A stretch of DNA of 10,611 bases from Fidelibacterota bacterium (GTDB lineage: Bacteria > Fidelibacterota > Fidelibacteria > Fidelibacterales > Fidelibacteraceae), in assembly GCA_029931905.1 (NCBI GenBank), contig JAOZRH010000063.1, positions 1 through 10,611 of the forward strand, written 5' to 3'. The notes beneath the pieces are model-generated. The model had not been told where the DNA came from and ran no database searches. It was given only the letters and a program-made list of their open reading frames with translations. A program made the translations under genes and the position numbers. Positions 1 to 7,218 of the stretch are shown here, one piece after another; the first letter of the stretch is position 1; every line of letters starts with the position of its first letter.

Positions 1-939
1 TTTCCCTTGAAATAAATCATTATCTCGCATAATTTTTTGTAAATCCATAATAATTTCAGGAGATTTTTTATCCCAAATTGGATCAATTAATAAATCAATT
101 GGTGAATCCGAAAATACTCGTTGTAAAATAATTTCAGATTTCAAATGAGAAATGAAATTTGACAATATTTTTAAATATTCATTATAATCAAACAATTTAA
201 TCGGTTTGTTTTTATGTATTTTTGCCAAAGGCGTATCTTTTATTACTTGCAAGTGATGAATTTTTAAAAACTTCATTGGCAATTTATTTAACTCTTTCGC
301 CATTTCCAACATTTCTTTATTTGTCTCTGTCGGCAAACCTAAAATTATATGACCTGTAACATCAACGCCAATTTTATTTAATTTTTCAATTGCCCTTACC
401 GTAGTTTGATAATCGTGTTTTCTGTTCATCCACTTTAGTGATTTGTCATAAACAGATTCAATACCAATTTCTATATTCACATAAGTTTTATCTTTTAATT
501 CTTTTAACAATTCAAAAATTTCATCACTCAAACAATCGGGGCGAGTGGAAATTGCTAATCCAACAATATTTGGGAAATTTATTGCATCAAAATATTTTTT
601 CCGCAATTCTTTGACGGGAGCATAAGTATTCGTATGACTTTGAAAATATGCTATAAATTTTTTGGCACCCAATTTGTTGAAATATTTAATTCCAGCTTCA
701 ACTTGTGAATTTATTAAATTATCAGATGAATTTATGAACGGAGAAAACGATTTGTTATTGCAATAAATACACCCGCCAACCCCTTTGTTTCCATCTCTAT
801 TTGGACAAGTAAATCCACCATCAATAGAAATTTTTTGAACTCTCTCGCCAAACTTTTCTTTTAAAAAATATGTGTAATTATTATATCTAAAACCGTTTTG
901 AGCATATTTTAAAGATAAATTGGTGTATTTAATAAACAT
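1..939 (-). CDS. Radical SAM protein, YhcC/YtqA (TIGR01212) family, 3' end cut by window
   Basis: I translated this by hand from the minus strand: an open frame of 313 codons from ATG at 939 down to base 1, with no stop reached. The N-terminal part has CPNRDG (C45) and GGCIYC (C57, C60), giving the CX11CX2C cysteine spacing of this radical SAM subfamily, which would bind the [4Fe-4S] cluster that cleaves S-adenosylmethionine. Further family-like segments are AYFQSHTNTYAP (about 97-108), AISTRPDC (129-136), NIEIGIES (155-162), HIILGLPTET (197-206) and KIHHLQVIKDTPLA (226-239). Family members are about 300-320 residues, so only a few C-terminal residues should be missing. The substrate is not established for this family as far as I know. 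The ATG directly abuts the TAG of the upstream DUF1858-type gene, so the two are probably co-transcribed and translationally coupled. Family assignment is firm; cellular role is unknown. Confidence 0.9.
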   Translation of the reverse strand, partial: MFIKYTNLSLKYAQNGFRYNNYTYFLKEKFGERVQKISIDGGFTCPNRDGNKGVGGCIYCNNKSFSPFINSSDNLINSQVEAGIKYFNKLGAKKFIAYFQSHTNTYAPVKELRKKYFDAINFPNIVGLAISTRPDCLSDEIFELLKELKDKTYVNIEIGIESVYDKSLKWMNRKHDYQTTVRAIEKLNKIGVDVTGHIILGLPTETNKEMLEMAKELNKLPMKFLKIHHLQVIKDTPLAKIHKNKPIKLFDYNEYLKILSNFISHLKSEIILQRVFSDSPIDLLIDPIWDKKSPEIIMDLQKIMRDNDLFQGK

Positions 940-1146
940 CTATTTTTTTATAAATCCATTTAAATCTTTTACAAATTTTTCTATTTCTTTATCGTCAAAG
1001 TTTTTCTCTTTTGCTGCATCTTCTAAAGTTCCCCAAGTTGGTTCGCCACAAATAATGCATCGAATTCCCTGTTCTTTCAAGTATCTAATTGATTCTGGAA
1101 TTTTTTCTACCAACTCTTCGATGAAAGTATCTTTTGTAATAGCCAT
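940..1146 (-). CDS. Small DUF1858-type protein with CxxC motif
   Basis: This 68-residue protein has the layout of DUF1858 domains: a short N-terminal segment, a helix with ELVEKIPESIRYL (11-23), then GIRCIICGEP (27-36) holding C30 and C33, then GTLEDAAKEK (39-48) and a C-terminal helix. Related small proteins have been called hybrid-cluster-protein-associated redox disulfide domains, so a thiol redox or metal-binding role is plausible but not shown. There is no signal peptide, so it should be cytoplasmic. The start is supported by GGAG on the minus strand at 1158-1155, eight bases before the ATG. Its TAG stop (942-940) is followed immediately by the ATG of the radical SAM gene. The fold family is fairly sure; the function is unknown. 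Confidence 0.88.
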   Translation of the reverse strand: MAITKDTFIEELVEKIPESIRYLKEQGIRCIICGEPTWGTLEDAAKEKNFDDKEIEKFVKDLNGFIKK

Positions 1147-1316
1147 ATATTATTCTCCATTTATTTTCCACATAATTTAATGAATATAAAGACATTGACA
1201 AAGTTATTTTTGAATTATTTCCCATTGTTTTCACCTAATTAATAAATTAAAAAAAAGAACTCTTTAAAATAAATATTTCTCTTTTATAAAAAACAAATTA
1301 ATTGTAATTTTAACTA
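1147..1316. promoter_or_regulatory. Divergent intergenic region with presumed promoters
   Basis: These 170 bases separate the minus-strand DUF1858/radical SAM pair from the plus-strand methyltransferase, so promoters for both directions should lie here. A TTGACA occurs at 1195-1200, and matches to the Bacteroidota -7 consensus TAnnTTTG occur at 1205-1212 (plus, TATTTTTG) and 1206-1199 (minus, TAACTTTG). None is paired with a well-spaced second element, and such matches are cheap in AT-rich DNA, so no exact promoter is claimed. GGAG at 1155-1158 (minus strand) is the ribosome binding site of the 68-residue gene. No such site precedes the methyltransferase ATG. Confidence 0.4.
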
Positions 1317-2369
1317 ATGAAAATAACAGCAAACCACATATTGGAAATTTTAAACAATTCATTAAATTCAACAGAACTTTCTGTAATCAAACATAATCTT
1401 AAAAAATTATTAGATAATATTAAAAAATCTAACTTACTTGAAATTGATTCAAAAGAGAACAATGTTAAAACCGATAAAATTTATTTAGAAAATGAATTAA
1501 ATCAAATAATTGAGACAAAAACTATTGAGCGAACGAAATATTATATTCAGAGATTAGTGAAGGGAATGACAGAAATTCGTACTGGAAAAATCAATGATAT
1601 AAATTTAAATCAGTGGAAATCTTATGACGATATAATTACTGATAGTTTATGGATTTTAGACAAACGAGATAATTCAGGAGCACACTCTGCGGGATATTGG
1701 GGAAATTTTATTCCACAAATTCCAAATCAATTCTTGAAACGATTTACCAAAAAAGGCGAATGGGTTTTAGATCCATTTGTTGGAAGTGGCACAACTTTAA
1801 TTGAAGCAAAACGACTTGGTAGAAATGGAATTGGAGTTGATATTCAAAAGCTTTCAATAGAATTAACTGAAGCAAATTTAAAAAAAGATAACAGTACTAA
1901 TCCTGTAAAAATAAAATTAATTGAAGCCGACAGCACAAAATTAAATTATGAAAATATTCTAAAAGAAATTGGAATTAAATCTGTCCAATTTGTTATTTTA
2001 CATCCGCCATATTGGGATATTATTAAATTTAGCGACAACAAAGATGATTTATCAAATGCAAAATCTATTGACGAATTTTTAAACTCATTTGGAAAAATAA
2101 TTGACAAAACAACGCCAATTTTAGACAAAGGAAGATACTTAGCAATTGTGATTAGCGATAAATATGAAAATGGCGAATGGATTCCACTCGGTTTTTATAC
2201 TATGCAAGAAACAATGAAACGAGGATATAAATTAAAATCAACAATAGTGAAAAATTTTGAAGATACAACAGCAAAAAGAAATCAAAAATCACTTTGGAAA
2301 TATCGCTCTCTTGTTGGTGGATTCTATATTTTTAAACACGAATATATTTTCTTATTTCAAAAAAAGTGA
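1317..2369 (+). CDS. Solitary amino-group DNA methyltransferase (N6-adenine or N4-cytosine type)
   Basis: The 350-residue protein carries the hallmarks of exocyclic-amino DNA methyltransferases: motif I DPFVGSGTT (152-160) for S-adenosylmethionine binding, the acidic residue D175 ending strand two (GIGVD), D205 in EADST, and catalytic motif IV HPPYW (229-233). The segment GNFIPQIPNQFLKRF (129-143) just before motif I resembles the motif X region. Motif I precedes motif IV, unlike the beta-class order of most N6_N4_Mtase enzymes. Residues 1-125 are helical and rich in Lys, Asn and Glu; they could recognise DNA or a partner, but I do not recognise them. No endonuclease, specificity subunit or phage gene is in the window, so it looks like an orphan methylase, although neighbours in other genomes could differ. 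A TRM11-like RNA methylase is a weaker alternative. No Shine-Dalgarno is visible before the ATG; the first in-frame ATG is taken as the start. Confidence 0.85.
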   Translation: MKITANHILEILNNSLNSTELSVIKHNLKKLLDNIKKSNLLEIDSKENNVKTDKIYLENELNQIIETKTIERTKYYIQRLVKGMTEIRTGKINDINLNQWKSYDDIITDSLWILDKRDNSGAHSAGYWGNFIPQIPNQFLKRFTKKGEWVLDPFVGSGTTLIEAKRLGRNGIGVDIQKLSIELTEANLKKDNSTNPVKIKLIEADSTKLNYENILKEIGIKSVQFVILHPPYWDIIKFSDNKDDLSNAKSIDEFLNSFGKIIDKTTPILDKGRYLAIVISDKYENGEWIPLGFYTMQETMKRGYKLKSTIVKNFEDTTAKRNQKSLWKYRSLVGGFYIFKHEYIFLFQKK

Positions 2370-2375
2370 AAAATT

Positions 2376-2475
2376 AGCCACGAAAAAACACAAAAATACA
2401 CGAAATCAATTAAGAATTACTAAAAACATAATAAATATATAAATTCTCTCGGTGTTTCTCGGTGAACTCGGCAGT
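2376..2475. repeat. Intergenic repeat element, 10-nt periodic arms in opposite orientation
   Basis: Just after the methyltransferase stop, 2376-2404 reads as spaced units of CCACGAA, ACACAAA and ACACGAA at a period near 10 nt. After about 40 AT-rich bases, 2444-2475 reads CTCGGTG, CTCGGTG and CTCGGCAG at a similar period. The complement of the right arm consists of CACCGAG units, related to the left arm, so the whole is an imperfect inverted repeat. Such CACGAA/CTCGGTG elements recur in intergenic DNA of some environmental Bacteroidota-like genomes, from memory. A second left-arm-like copy lies at 9817-9853. Confidence 0.5.
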
Positions 2476-2530
2476 AAAAAACATCTCTCACTTACTCGCA
2501 CCATTTACTTAATATAAAAAATTAAAAATG

Positions 2531-2559
2531 TTTACTATTCTTAATAAAAATATTATATT
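2531..2559 (+). promoter_or_regulatory. Possible pyrG-kdsA promoter
   Basis: TTTACT at 2531-2536 and TATATT at 2554-2559 are 17 bases apart, like a weak sigma-70 pair, and lie about 80 bases before the pyrG start. The spacer after the repeat element is the expected place for the operon's promoter. Matches of this quality are common in AT-rich DNA, so this is tentative. Confidence 0.2.
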
Positions 2560-2622
2560 CGAGCGATATAAATTTTGTAATAATTCGGCTTTATATTTAA
2601 AATTTGAAAATAATTGTTTGAT

Positions 2623-2626
2623 GGAG
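2623..2626 (+). promoter_or_regulatory. Ribosome binding site that decides the pyrG start
   Basis: GGAG here lies 11 bases before ATG 2638. It lies downstream of the in-frame TTG at 2614 and therefore favours the ATG. The ATG at 2621 is out of frame and meets a stop after three codons. Confidence 0.5.
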
Positions 2627-2637
2627 CAATAATAATA

Positions 2638-4341
2638 ATGGAAAATGAAAATTCAACAGGTTTAAAAAAGATTTTTAATCGTTTAAAAAATTCAAAAAAA
2701 GTAAATGATACAAAATTCATCTTTATCACAGGTGGAGTAATTTCTGGATTAGGAAAGGGAATTACAGCCTCATCAATTGGATATTTGTTAAAACAAGCCG
2801 GATATAAAGTTACAATACAAAAATTTGATCCATATTTAAATGTTGATCCGGGAACCTTAAGTCCATATCAACACGGCGAAGTATTTGTAACAGATGACGG
2901 TGCAGAAACCGATTTAGATTTGGGACATTACGAAAGATTTTTAGATGAAAAAATGTCTCAAAAAAACAATGCGACAGCAGGGAAAATTTACGAAACAGTT
3001 ATTCAACAAGAGAGAAGGGGAGATTTTCTTGGAGCAACGGTTCAAATAATTCCCCACATTACAGACGAAATCAAAAAAAGATTTGTAAGCATATTAAATG
3101 ACGAACATTATGATTTTATAATTACAGAGGTCGGTGGTACTGTTGGTGATATCGAAAGTTTGGCATTTTTGGAGGCAATCAGGCAATTTGAACGCACTCT
3201 TGATGATAACGATTATCTAAATATTCATGTTACATTATTGCCATATATTCCATCATCAGAAGAAATCAAAACCAAACCAACTCAACATTCTGTAATGAAA
3301 TTAAGAGAAATTGGGTTGCGGCCATCAATTTTAGTTTGCAGAACAGAAAAAGAGATGTTAAACAATGAAATAAGAGAAAAAATCGCCTTATTTTGTGATG
3401 TTAAAACAAATTCAGTTTTTGAAGCTTATGACGCATCAACTATCTATGAAGTACCATTAATTCTATTCAAACAAAATATAATTGAAGTTATAAAAGATAA
3501 AATGGCATTAGATCAAGTTGCAAAAATCAATACTAATAAATTAAAAAAATTTGTAAATAGTATAAAAAATCCATCCGAAAATATAAAAATTGCTATAATT
3601 GGGAAATATGCAAGTTTGCCAGATGCTTATAAAAGTATAATAGAATCTTTAATTCATGCTGGTGCAGAAAACGATACAAAAGTAGAAATTGTTTGGATAA
3701 ATGCAGAAGATTTGGAATCAAATTCTAAAGAAAATATAGCTAAATTACTTAAAAATATAGATGGATTATTAATTCCGGGAGGATTTGGCGAAAGAGGAAT
3801 AGAGGGCAAAATAACAGCTGCAAATTTTGCAAGAACAAATAAAATTCCATTTTTTGGAATTTGTCTTGGATTACATATTGCATTAATTGAATATGCTCGT
3901 AATGTTGCTAATTTAACAGATGCAAATAGCACAGAATTTTCCGACAATACAAAACACAAAGTAATAGATTTAATGTTAGACCAAAAAAACATAGTTCAAA
4001 AAGGAGGAACTATGCGACTTGGCGCTTATGATTGCAAAATTTCACAGAATTCCTTGGCTTTTTCGGCATATCAAGAAATAAATATTTCCGAACGACATCG
4101 CCATAGATATGAAGTAAATAACAGTTATAAAGAACAATTAATAAACGCAGGAATAAAATTCACTGGAATTAATCAAAAATTAGATTTGGTGGAAATTCTC
4201 GAATTAGAAAATCATCCTTGGTATTTAGCAGTTCAGTTTCATCCAGAATTTAAATCACGAGTTGACAGGGCGCATCCATTATTTAGAGAATTTGTTAAAG
4301 CCAGTTTAGAAAATAAAAATTATACAAATAAAAAAGAGTAA
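2638..4341 (+). CDS. pyrG: CTP synthase (glutamine-hydrolysing)
   Basis: PyrG makes CTP from UTP, ATP and glutamine, the last step of pyrimidine nucleotide synthesis. The synthetase domain (about 25-300) has the P-loop GGVISGLGKG (32-41, K40), DPYLNVDPGT, the Mg-binding segment DGAETDLDLGHYERF with D94, and TEVGGTVGD with E164. The class I amidotransferase domain (about 315-560) has PGGFGERG, the nucleophile C409 in GICLGLH, and H535/E537 in QFHPEF. I choose ATG 2638 over TTG 2614 because GGAG lies at 2623-2626. This gives 567 residues, about 22 more than E. coli, because a basic N-terminal tail precedes the P-loop domain. Position 413 is His where the family usually has Gln (CLGMQ). The gene ends five bases before kdsA, so the two form an operon supplying CTP and Kdo-8-phosphate for lipopolysaccharide. 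The identity is certain. Confidence 0.98.
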   Translation: MENENSTGLKKIFNRLKNSKKVNDTKFIFITGGVISGLGKGITASSIGYLLKQAGYKVTIQKFDPYLNVDPGTLSPYQHGEVFVTDDGAETDLDLGHYERFLDEKMSQKNNATAGKIYETVIQQERRGDFLGATVQIIPHITDEIKKRFVSILNDEHYDFIITEVGGTVGDIESLAFLEAIRQFERTLDDNDYLNIHVTLLPYIPSSEEIKTKPTQHSVMKLREIGLRPSILVCRTEKEMLNNEIREKIALFCDVKTNSVFEAYDASTIYEVPLILFKQNIIEVIKDKMALDQVAKINTNKLKKFVNSIKNPSENIKIAIIGKYASLPDAYKSIIESLIHAGAENDTKVEIVWINAEDLESNSKENIAKLLKNIDGLLIPGGFGERGIEGKITAANFARTNKIPFFGICLGLHIALIEYARNVANLTDANSTEFSDNTKHKVIDLMLDQKNIVQKGGTMRLGAYDCKISQNSLAFSAYQEINISERHRHRYEVNNSYKEQLINAGIKFTGINQKLDLVEILELENHPWYLAVQFHPEFKSRVDRAHPLFREFVKASLENKNYTNKKE

Positions 4342-4346
4342 TTGTT

Positions 4347-5159
4347 ATGGAAATACAAATTAATAATTTTAAAGTTGGGAAAAATCACCCTCTATTTTTC
4401 ATATTAGGACCTTGTGTTATTGAAAGCGAAAAACACACGCTTTATATGGCCGAAGAAATAGCAAAAATTACTAACGATTTAAACATTCCATTTATATTTA
4501 AAGCATCTTTTGATAAGGCAAATCGCAGTTCAATAAATTCATATAGAGGCGTTGGATTAAAAAAGGGAATGGACATCTTACAAAAAGTAAAAACAAAATT
4601 TAATGTTCCAATATTGACGGATATACACGAACCACATCAAGCAGAGGCGATTGCAGAAGTTGCGGATATAATTCAAATTCCTGCATTTTTATCTCGACAA
4701 ACAAGTTTAATTGAAGCTACATGTAAAACTGGCAAAATTGTAAATGTTAAAAAAGGACAATTTTTAGCACCTTGGGATATGAAAAATATTGTAGACAAAT
4801 GCAAAAATTTCGGTGCAAAAGATATTATGCTTACAGAACGAGGAACTTCTTTTGGATACAATAATTTGGTCTCAGATATGCGATCAATTCCAATAATGAA
4901 AAAATTTGATGTGCCAGTTATTTTTGATGCAACACACTCATTGCAATTGCCTGGCGGAAAAGGAAATGAAACAGACGGTATGAGAGAATTTGTTCCACAA
5001 CTTGCAAAATCATCAATTGTTTCTGGAGCAGATGGGATATTTATGGAAGTTCACCACGATCCCGATAAGGCATTAAGCGATTCTACAACTCAATGGCCTT
5101 TGGATAAATTATATAATTTGTTGTCTGAATTGAAATTGATTTCTTCGGTCGTTAGATAA
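4347..5159 (+). CDS. kdsA: 3-deoxy-8-phosphooctulonate synthase, metal-dependent class
   Basis: KdsA condenses arabinose-5-phosphate with phosphoenolpyruvate to give Kdo-8-phosphate, committing carbon to the Kdo of lipopolysaccharide. The 270-residue protein is a single TIM barrel of normal length. Family segments include GPCVIES (21-27), KASFDKANRSS, TDIHEP, QIPAFLSRQT, TERGTSFGYNNLVSDMRS, DATHSLQLPG and EVHHDPDKALSD. The four metal ligands of the class II enzyme of Aquifex aeolicus (C11, H185, E222, D233) map with identical spacing to C23, H197, E234 and D245. The E. coli type has Asn in place of the Cys and needs no metal. The start lies five bases after the pyrG stop, with no strong Shine-Dalgarno, which suggests translational coupling. 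The pyrG-kdsA order is also known in proteobacteria such as Pseudomonas, where eno follows; here eno does not follow. The identity is certain. Confidence 0.98.
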   Translation: MEIQINNFKVGKNHPLFFILGPCVIESEKHTLYMAEEIAKITNDLNIPFIFKASFDKANRSSINSYRGVGLKKGMDILQKVKTKFNVPILTDIHEPHQAEAIAEVADIIQIPAFLSRQTSLIEATCKTGKIVNVKKGQFLAPWDMKNIVDKCKNFGAKDIMLTERGTSFGYNNLVSDMRSIPIMKKFDVPVIFDATHSLQLPGGKGNETDGMREFVPQLAKSSIVSGADGIFMEVHHDPDKALSDSTTQWPLDKLYNLLSELKLISSVVR

Positions 5160-5296
5160 AAATTAAATATAATCAACAATAATTTCTATTTTTTTCTTTT
5201 ATCTAAAGAAGAAAAATACCGCAATACAGGACAAATCATCAAGAAAAATTTAGTTGCAAAGAATTAAAATAATTTGTAAACTTCGTGGAATGTAAA

Positions 5297-5302
5297 AAGG
5301 AG
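5297..5302 (+). promoter_or_regulatory. Strong ribosome binding site for the lipoprotein leader of pepF
   Basis: AAGGAG lies eight bases before ATG 5311. It is the best Shine-Dalgarno in this part of the window, and it shows that translation is meant to begin at the signal peptide rather than at a codon after the in-frame stop. No comparable site precedes TTG 5440. Confidence 0.65.
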
Positions 5303-5310
5303 AAAAAGGA

Positions 5311-5412
5311 ATGAAAAACAAACTATTTATTTTATTGGTTGTTTTGACATTGATGTTTACCTTAATATCTTGTCAAAAAGAAAAAACCACCACAAAAATG
5401 CCTACTCGCTAA
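5311..5412 (+). pseudogene. Lipoprotein signal peptide of the M3 peptidase, cut off by in-frame TAA
   Basis: Thirty-three codons end in TAA at 5410-5412. They encode a classic lipoprotein leader: basic start MKNK, a hydrophobic stretch LFILLVVLTLMFTL, and lipobox LISC with C21, then QKEK. This frame is exactly that of the peptidase that follows; the distance from 5311 to 5440 is 43 codons. It therefore reads as the true N-terminus of that enzyme, separated by one nonsense codon. The alternative, a free 33-residue lipopeptide, is less likely. The QKE after the lipid-bearing Cys resembles the surface-export signal of Bacteroidota lipoproteins. Confidence 0.7.
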
Positions 5413-5439
5413 GATATTGAAACGAAATATAAATGGAAT

Positions 5440-7197
5440 TTGCAAGATATTTACGATTCAGCAGATGCTTGGGAAGCAGATTTTGAATATGTAAAATCGC
5501 ATATTGCAGATTTAAAAAAGTTTAAAGGAACTTTAGAAAAATCTGGAAAAAATATTTTAACTTGTTTTAAAGAACAAGAAAAATTAGAAAGAAAATTAGA
5601 CAAATTACAAATTTATGCTTATTTACAAAAAGATGAAGATACACGAATTTCAGAAAATTTAGCTCTAACAGATAAAATTAGCTCTTTATACTCTCAATAT
5701 GCTCAAATCACATCTTTTGTTGCTCCTGAATTAAGAAATATTCCAGAAGAAAAACTGAGCAAATATATAAATTCTACAGATGGTTTAAAAATTTACAAAC
5801 AATATTTTGATGATTTCCTAAGACAAAAAAAACATATTTTATCAACTCGCGAAGAAGAATTATTGGCAATGTCTGGAAATGTTTTCAGAAATTTTTCAAA
5901 AATAAGAGAAGCTCTTACAACGGCCGATATTCAATTTCCGACAGTTAAAGATGAAGATGGAAATGAAATGGAATTATCATATTCAAGATATAGAAAATTA
6001 TTATTGTCAAAAGATGAAAAAGTTCGTCGCGGTGCCTTTGAAGGAATGTATTCAACTTATGAAAAATTTAAAAATACAAGCGCAGCAACTTATGACGGTT
6101 CTGTAAAAAAAGATATTTTTTTTGCAAGAGCAAGAGGATATAACAGTGCAATAGAAATGTCACTTTCTAACGACAATATTCCTATAGAGGTTTATGATAA
6201 TTTGATTGAAACAACTCATAGATATTTAAAACCTTTACAAAAATATCTTGAATTAAGAAAGAAAGTTTTAGGTATTGATTCACTACATCTTTATGACACA
6301 AGTATTCCAATAGTAGAAGAATCTGACGCAAAATTTCCAATCGATAAAGCAACTGATTTAATAATTCAATCTTTAGAACCATTAGGAAAAGAATATGTAG
6401 AAGATGCAAAAAAAGCATTGAACTCAAGATGGATTGATGTATATGAAACAAAAGGAAAAAGATCGGGTGCTTATTCTTGGGGAACTTATGACACACATCC
6501 ATATATGTTGTTAAATTATAATGATACTCGCGACAATATGTTTACACTAACTCACGAGCTTGGTCATTCAATGCATAGTTTTTATACAAACAAAACTCAG
6601 CCATATCACTATGCAAATTACTCACTATTTGTTGCTGAAGTTGCTTCAACATTTAACGAAAATCTATTAATGCAATATCTATTAAAAAACACAAAAGATA
6701 AACAAGAAAGATTGGTACTTTTGGATAAATGGGCAGATAATATTACTGGTACACTTTATACTCAAGTTTTATTTGCAGAATTTGAAAAGAAATCTCACGA
6801 AATGGCAGAACAAGGAATTCCATTAACAGCAAAATCTTTAGGTAAAGCTTATATGGATATTTTAGATACATTTTACGGTGATGTTTTAACTTTAGATGAA
6901 AAATATGAATTAACTTGGAGTAGAATTCCACATTTTTATCGTGCATTCTATGTCTATGTTTATGCAACAAGTATTTCTGCTTCAACTTATTTAAGTCAAC
7001 AAGTTTTAGATGGCGAACCAAATGTACTTGAAAATTATTTGGATATGTTACACAATGGAAGCTCTGATTATCCAATAGAGCTTTTAAAAGGAGCTGGAGT
7101 TGATATGTCAAAACCAGACGCTATTGAACATACACTAAAATTATTTGACAAAATTGTAACAGAAATGGATGAAATAATTTCTGAAAATCAACAATAG
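5440..7197 (+). CDS. pepF: Oligoendopeptidase F-like zinc metallopeptidase (M3 family), start in doubt
   Basis: This enzyme cleaves oligopeptides with a catalytic zinc. The active site is visible as HELGH (H372, E373, H376 counted from TTG 5440) with the third ligand E400 in AEVASTFNE. The C-terminal segment RIPHFYRAFYVYVYATS is typical of the PepF subfamily (TIGR00181). The N-terminal helical domain covers about residues 1-190 and the M3 catalytic domain most of the rest. Length fits the family (about 600). The usual N-terminal conservation, here KYKWNLQDIY, begins at codon 5425, before the TTG and after the TAA at 5410. TTG 5440 is thus only the first possible start downstream of the stop and has no ribosome binding site. 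The full gene most likely runs 5311-7197 as a 628-residue lipoprotein interrupted once. No other frameshift or stop is seen, so inactivation would be recent, or the stop is a sequence error or is read through. Confidence 0.88.
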   Translation: MQDIYDSADAWEADFEYVKSHIADLKKFKGTLEKSGKNILTCFKEQEKLERKLDKLQIYAYLQKDEDTRISENLALTDKISSLYSQYAQITSFVAPELRNIPEEKLSKYINSTDGLKIYKQYFDDFLRQKKHILSTREEELLAMSGNVFRNFSKIREALTTADIQFPTVKDEDGNEMELSYSRYRKLLLSKDEKVRRGAFEGMYSTYEKFKNTSAATYDGSVKKDIFFARARGYNSAIEMSLSNDNIPIEVYDNLIETTHRYLKPLQKYLELRKKVLGIDSLHLYDTSIPIVEESDAKFPIDKATDLIIQSLEPLGKEYVEDAKKALNSRWIDVYETKGKRSGAYSWGTYDTHPYMLLNYNDTRDNMFTLTHELGHSMHSFYTNKTQPYHYANYSLFVAEVASTFNENLLMQYLLKNTKDKQERLVLLDKWADNITGTLYTQVLFAEFEKKSHEMAEQGIPLTAKSLGKAYMDILDTFYGDVLTLDEKYELTWSRIPHFYRAFYVYVYATSISASTYLSQQVLDGEPNVLENYLDMLHNGSSDYPIELLKGAGVDMSKPDAIEHTLKLFDKIVTEMDEIISENQQ

Positions 7198-7218
7198 AAG
7201 GTTATAATTTAGATTAAT

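Noticed and set aside
2257..2442. Plus-strand open frame overlapping the end of the methyltransferase
   Set aside because: It overlaps conserved coding sequence in another frame, runs into the repeat element, and has no protein-like features.
5195..5221. T-rich then A-rich stretch after kdsA as a terminator hairpin
   Set aside because: The arms (CTTTT and AAAGAAG-like) pair only weakly and no T tract follows the second arm.
5160..5267. An open stretch of 35 codons in frame with kdsA directly after its stop
   Set aside because: KdsA already has full family length with all ligands and a normal C-terminus. The stretch shows no recognisable family features, and an open run this short can arise by chance.
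5410..5412. Genome-wide reassignment of TAA as a sense codon
   Set aside because: pyrG and kdsA terminate with TAA exactly where the families end, so TAA is a normal stop here.
6182..7111. Two minus-strand open frames over 100 codons inside pepF (6182-6502 and 6743-7111)
   Set aside because: They lie wholly antisense to a conserved enzyme, show no domain, and have compositions (rich in Leu, His and Lys) typical of reverse-complement shadows.
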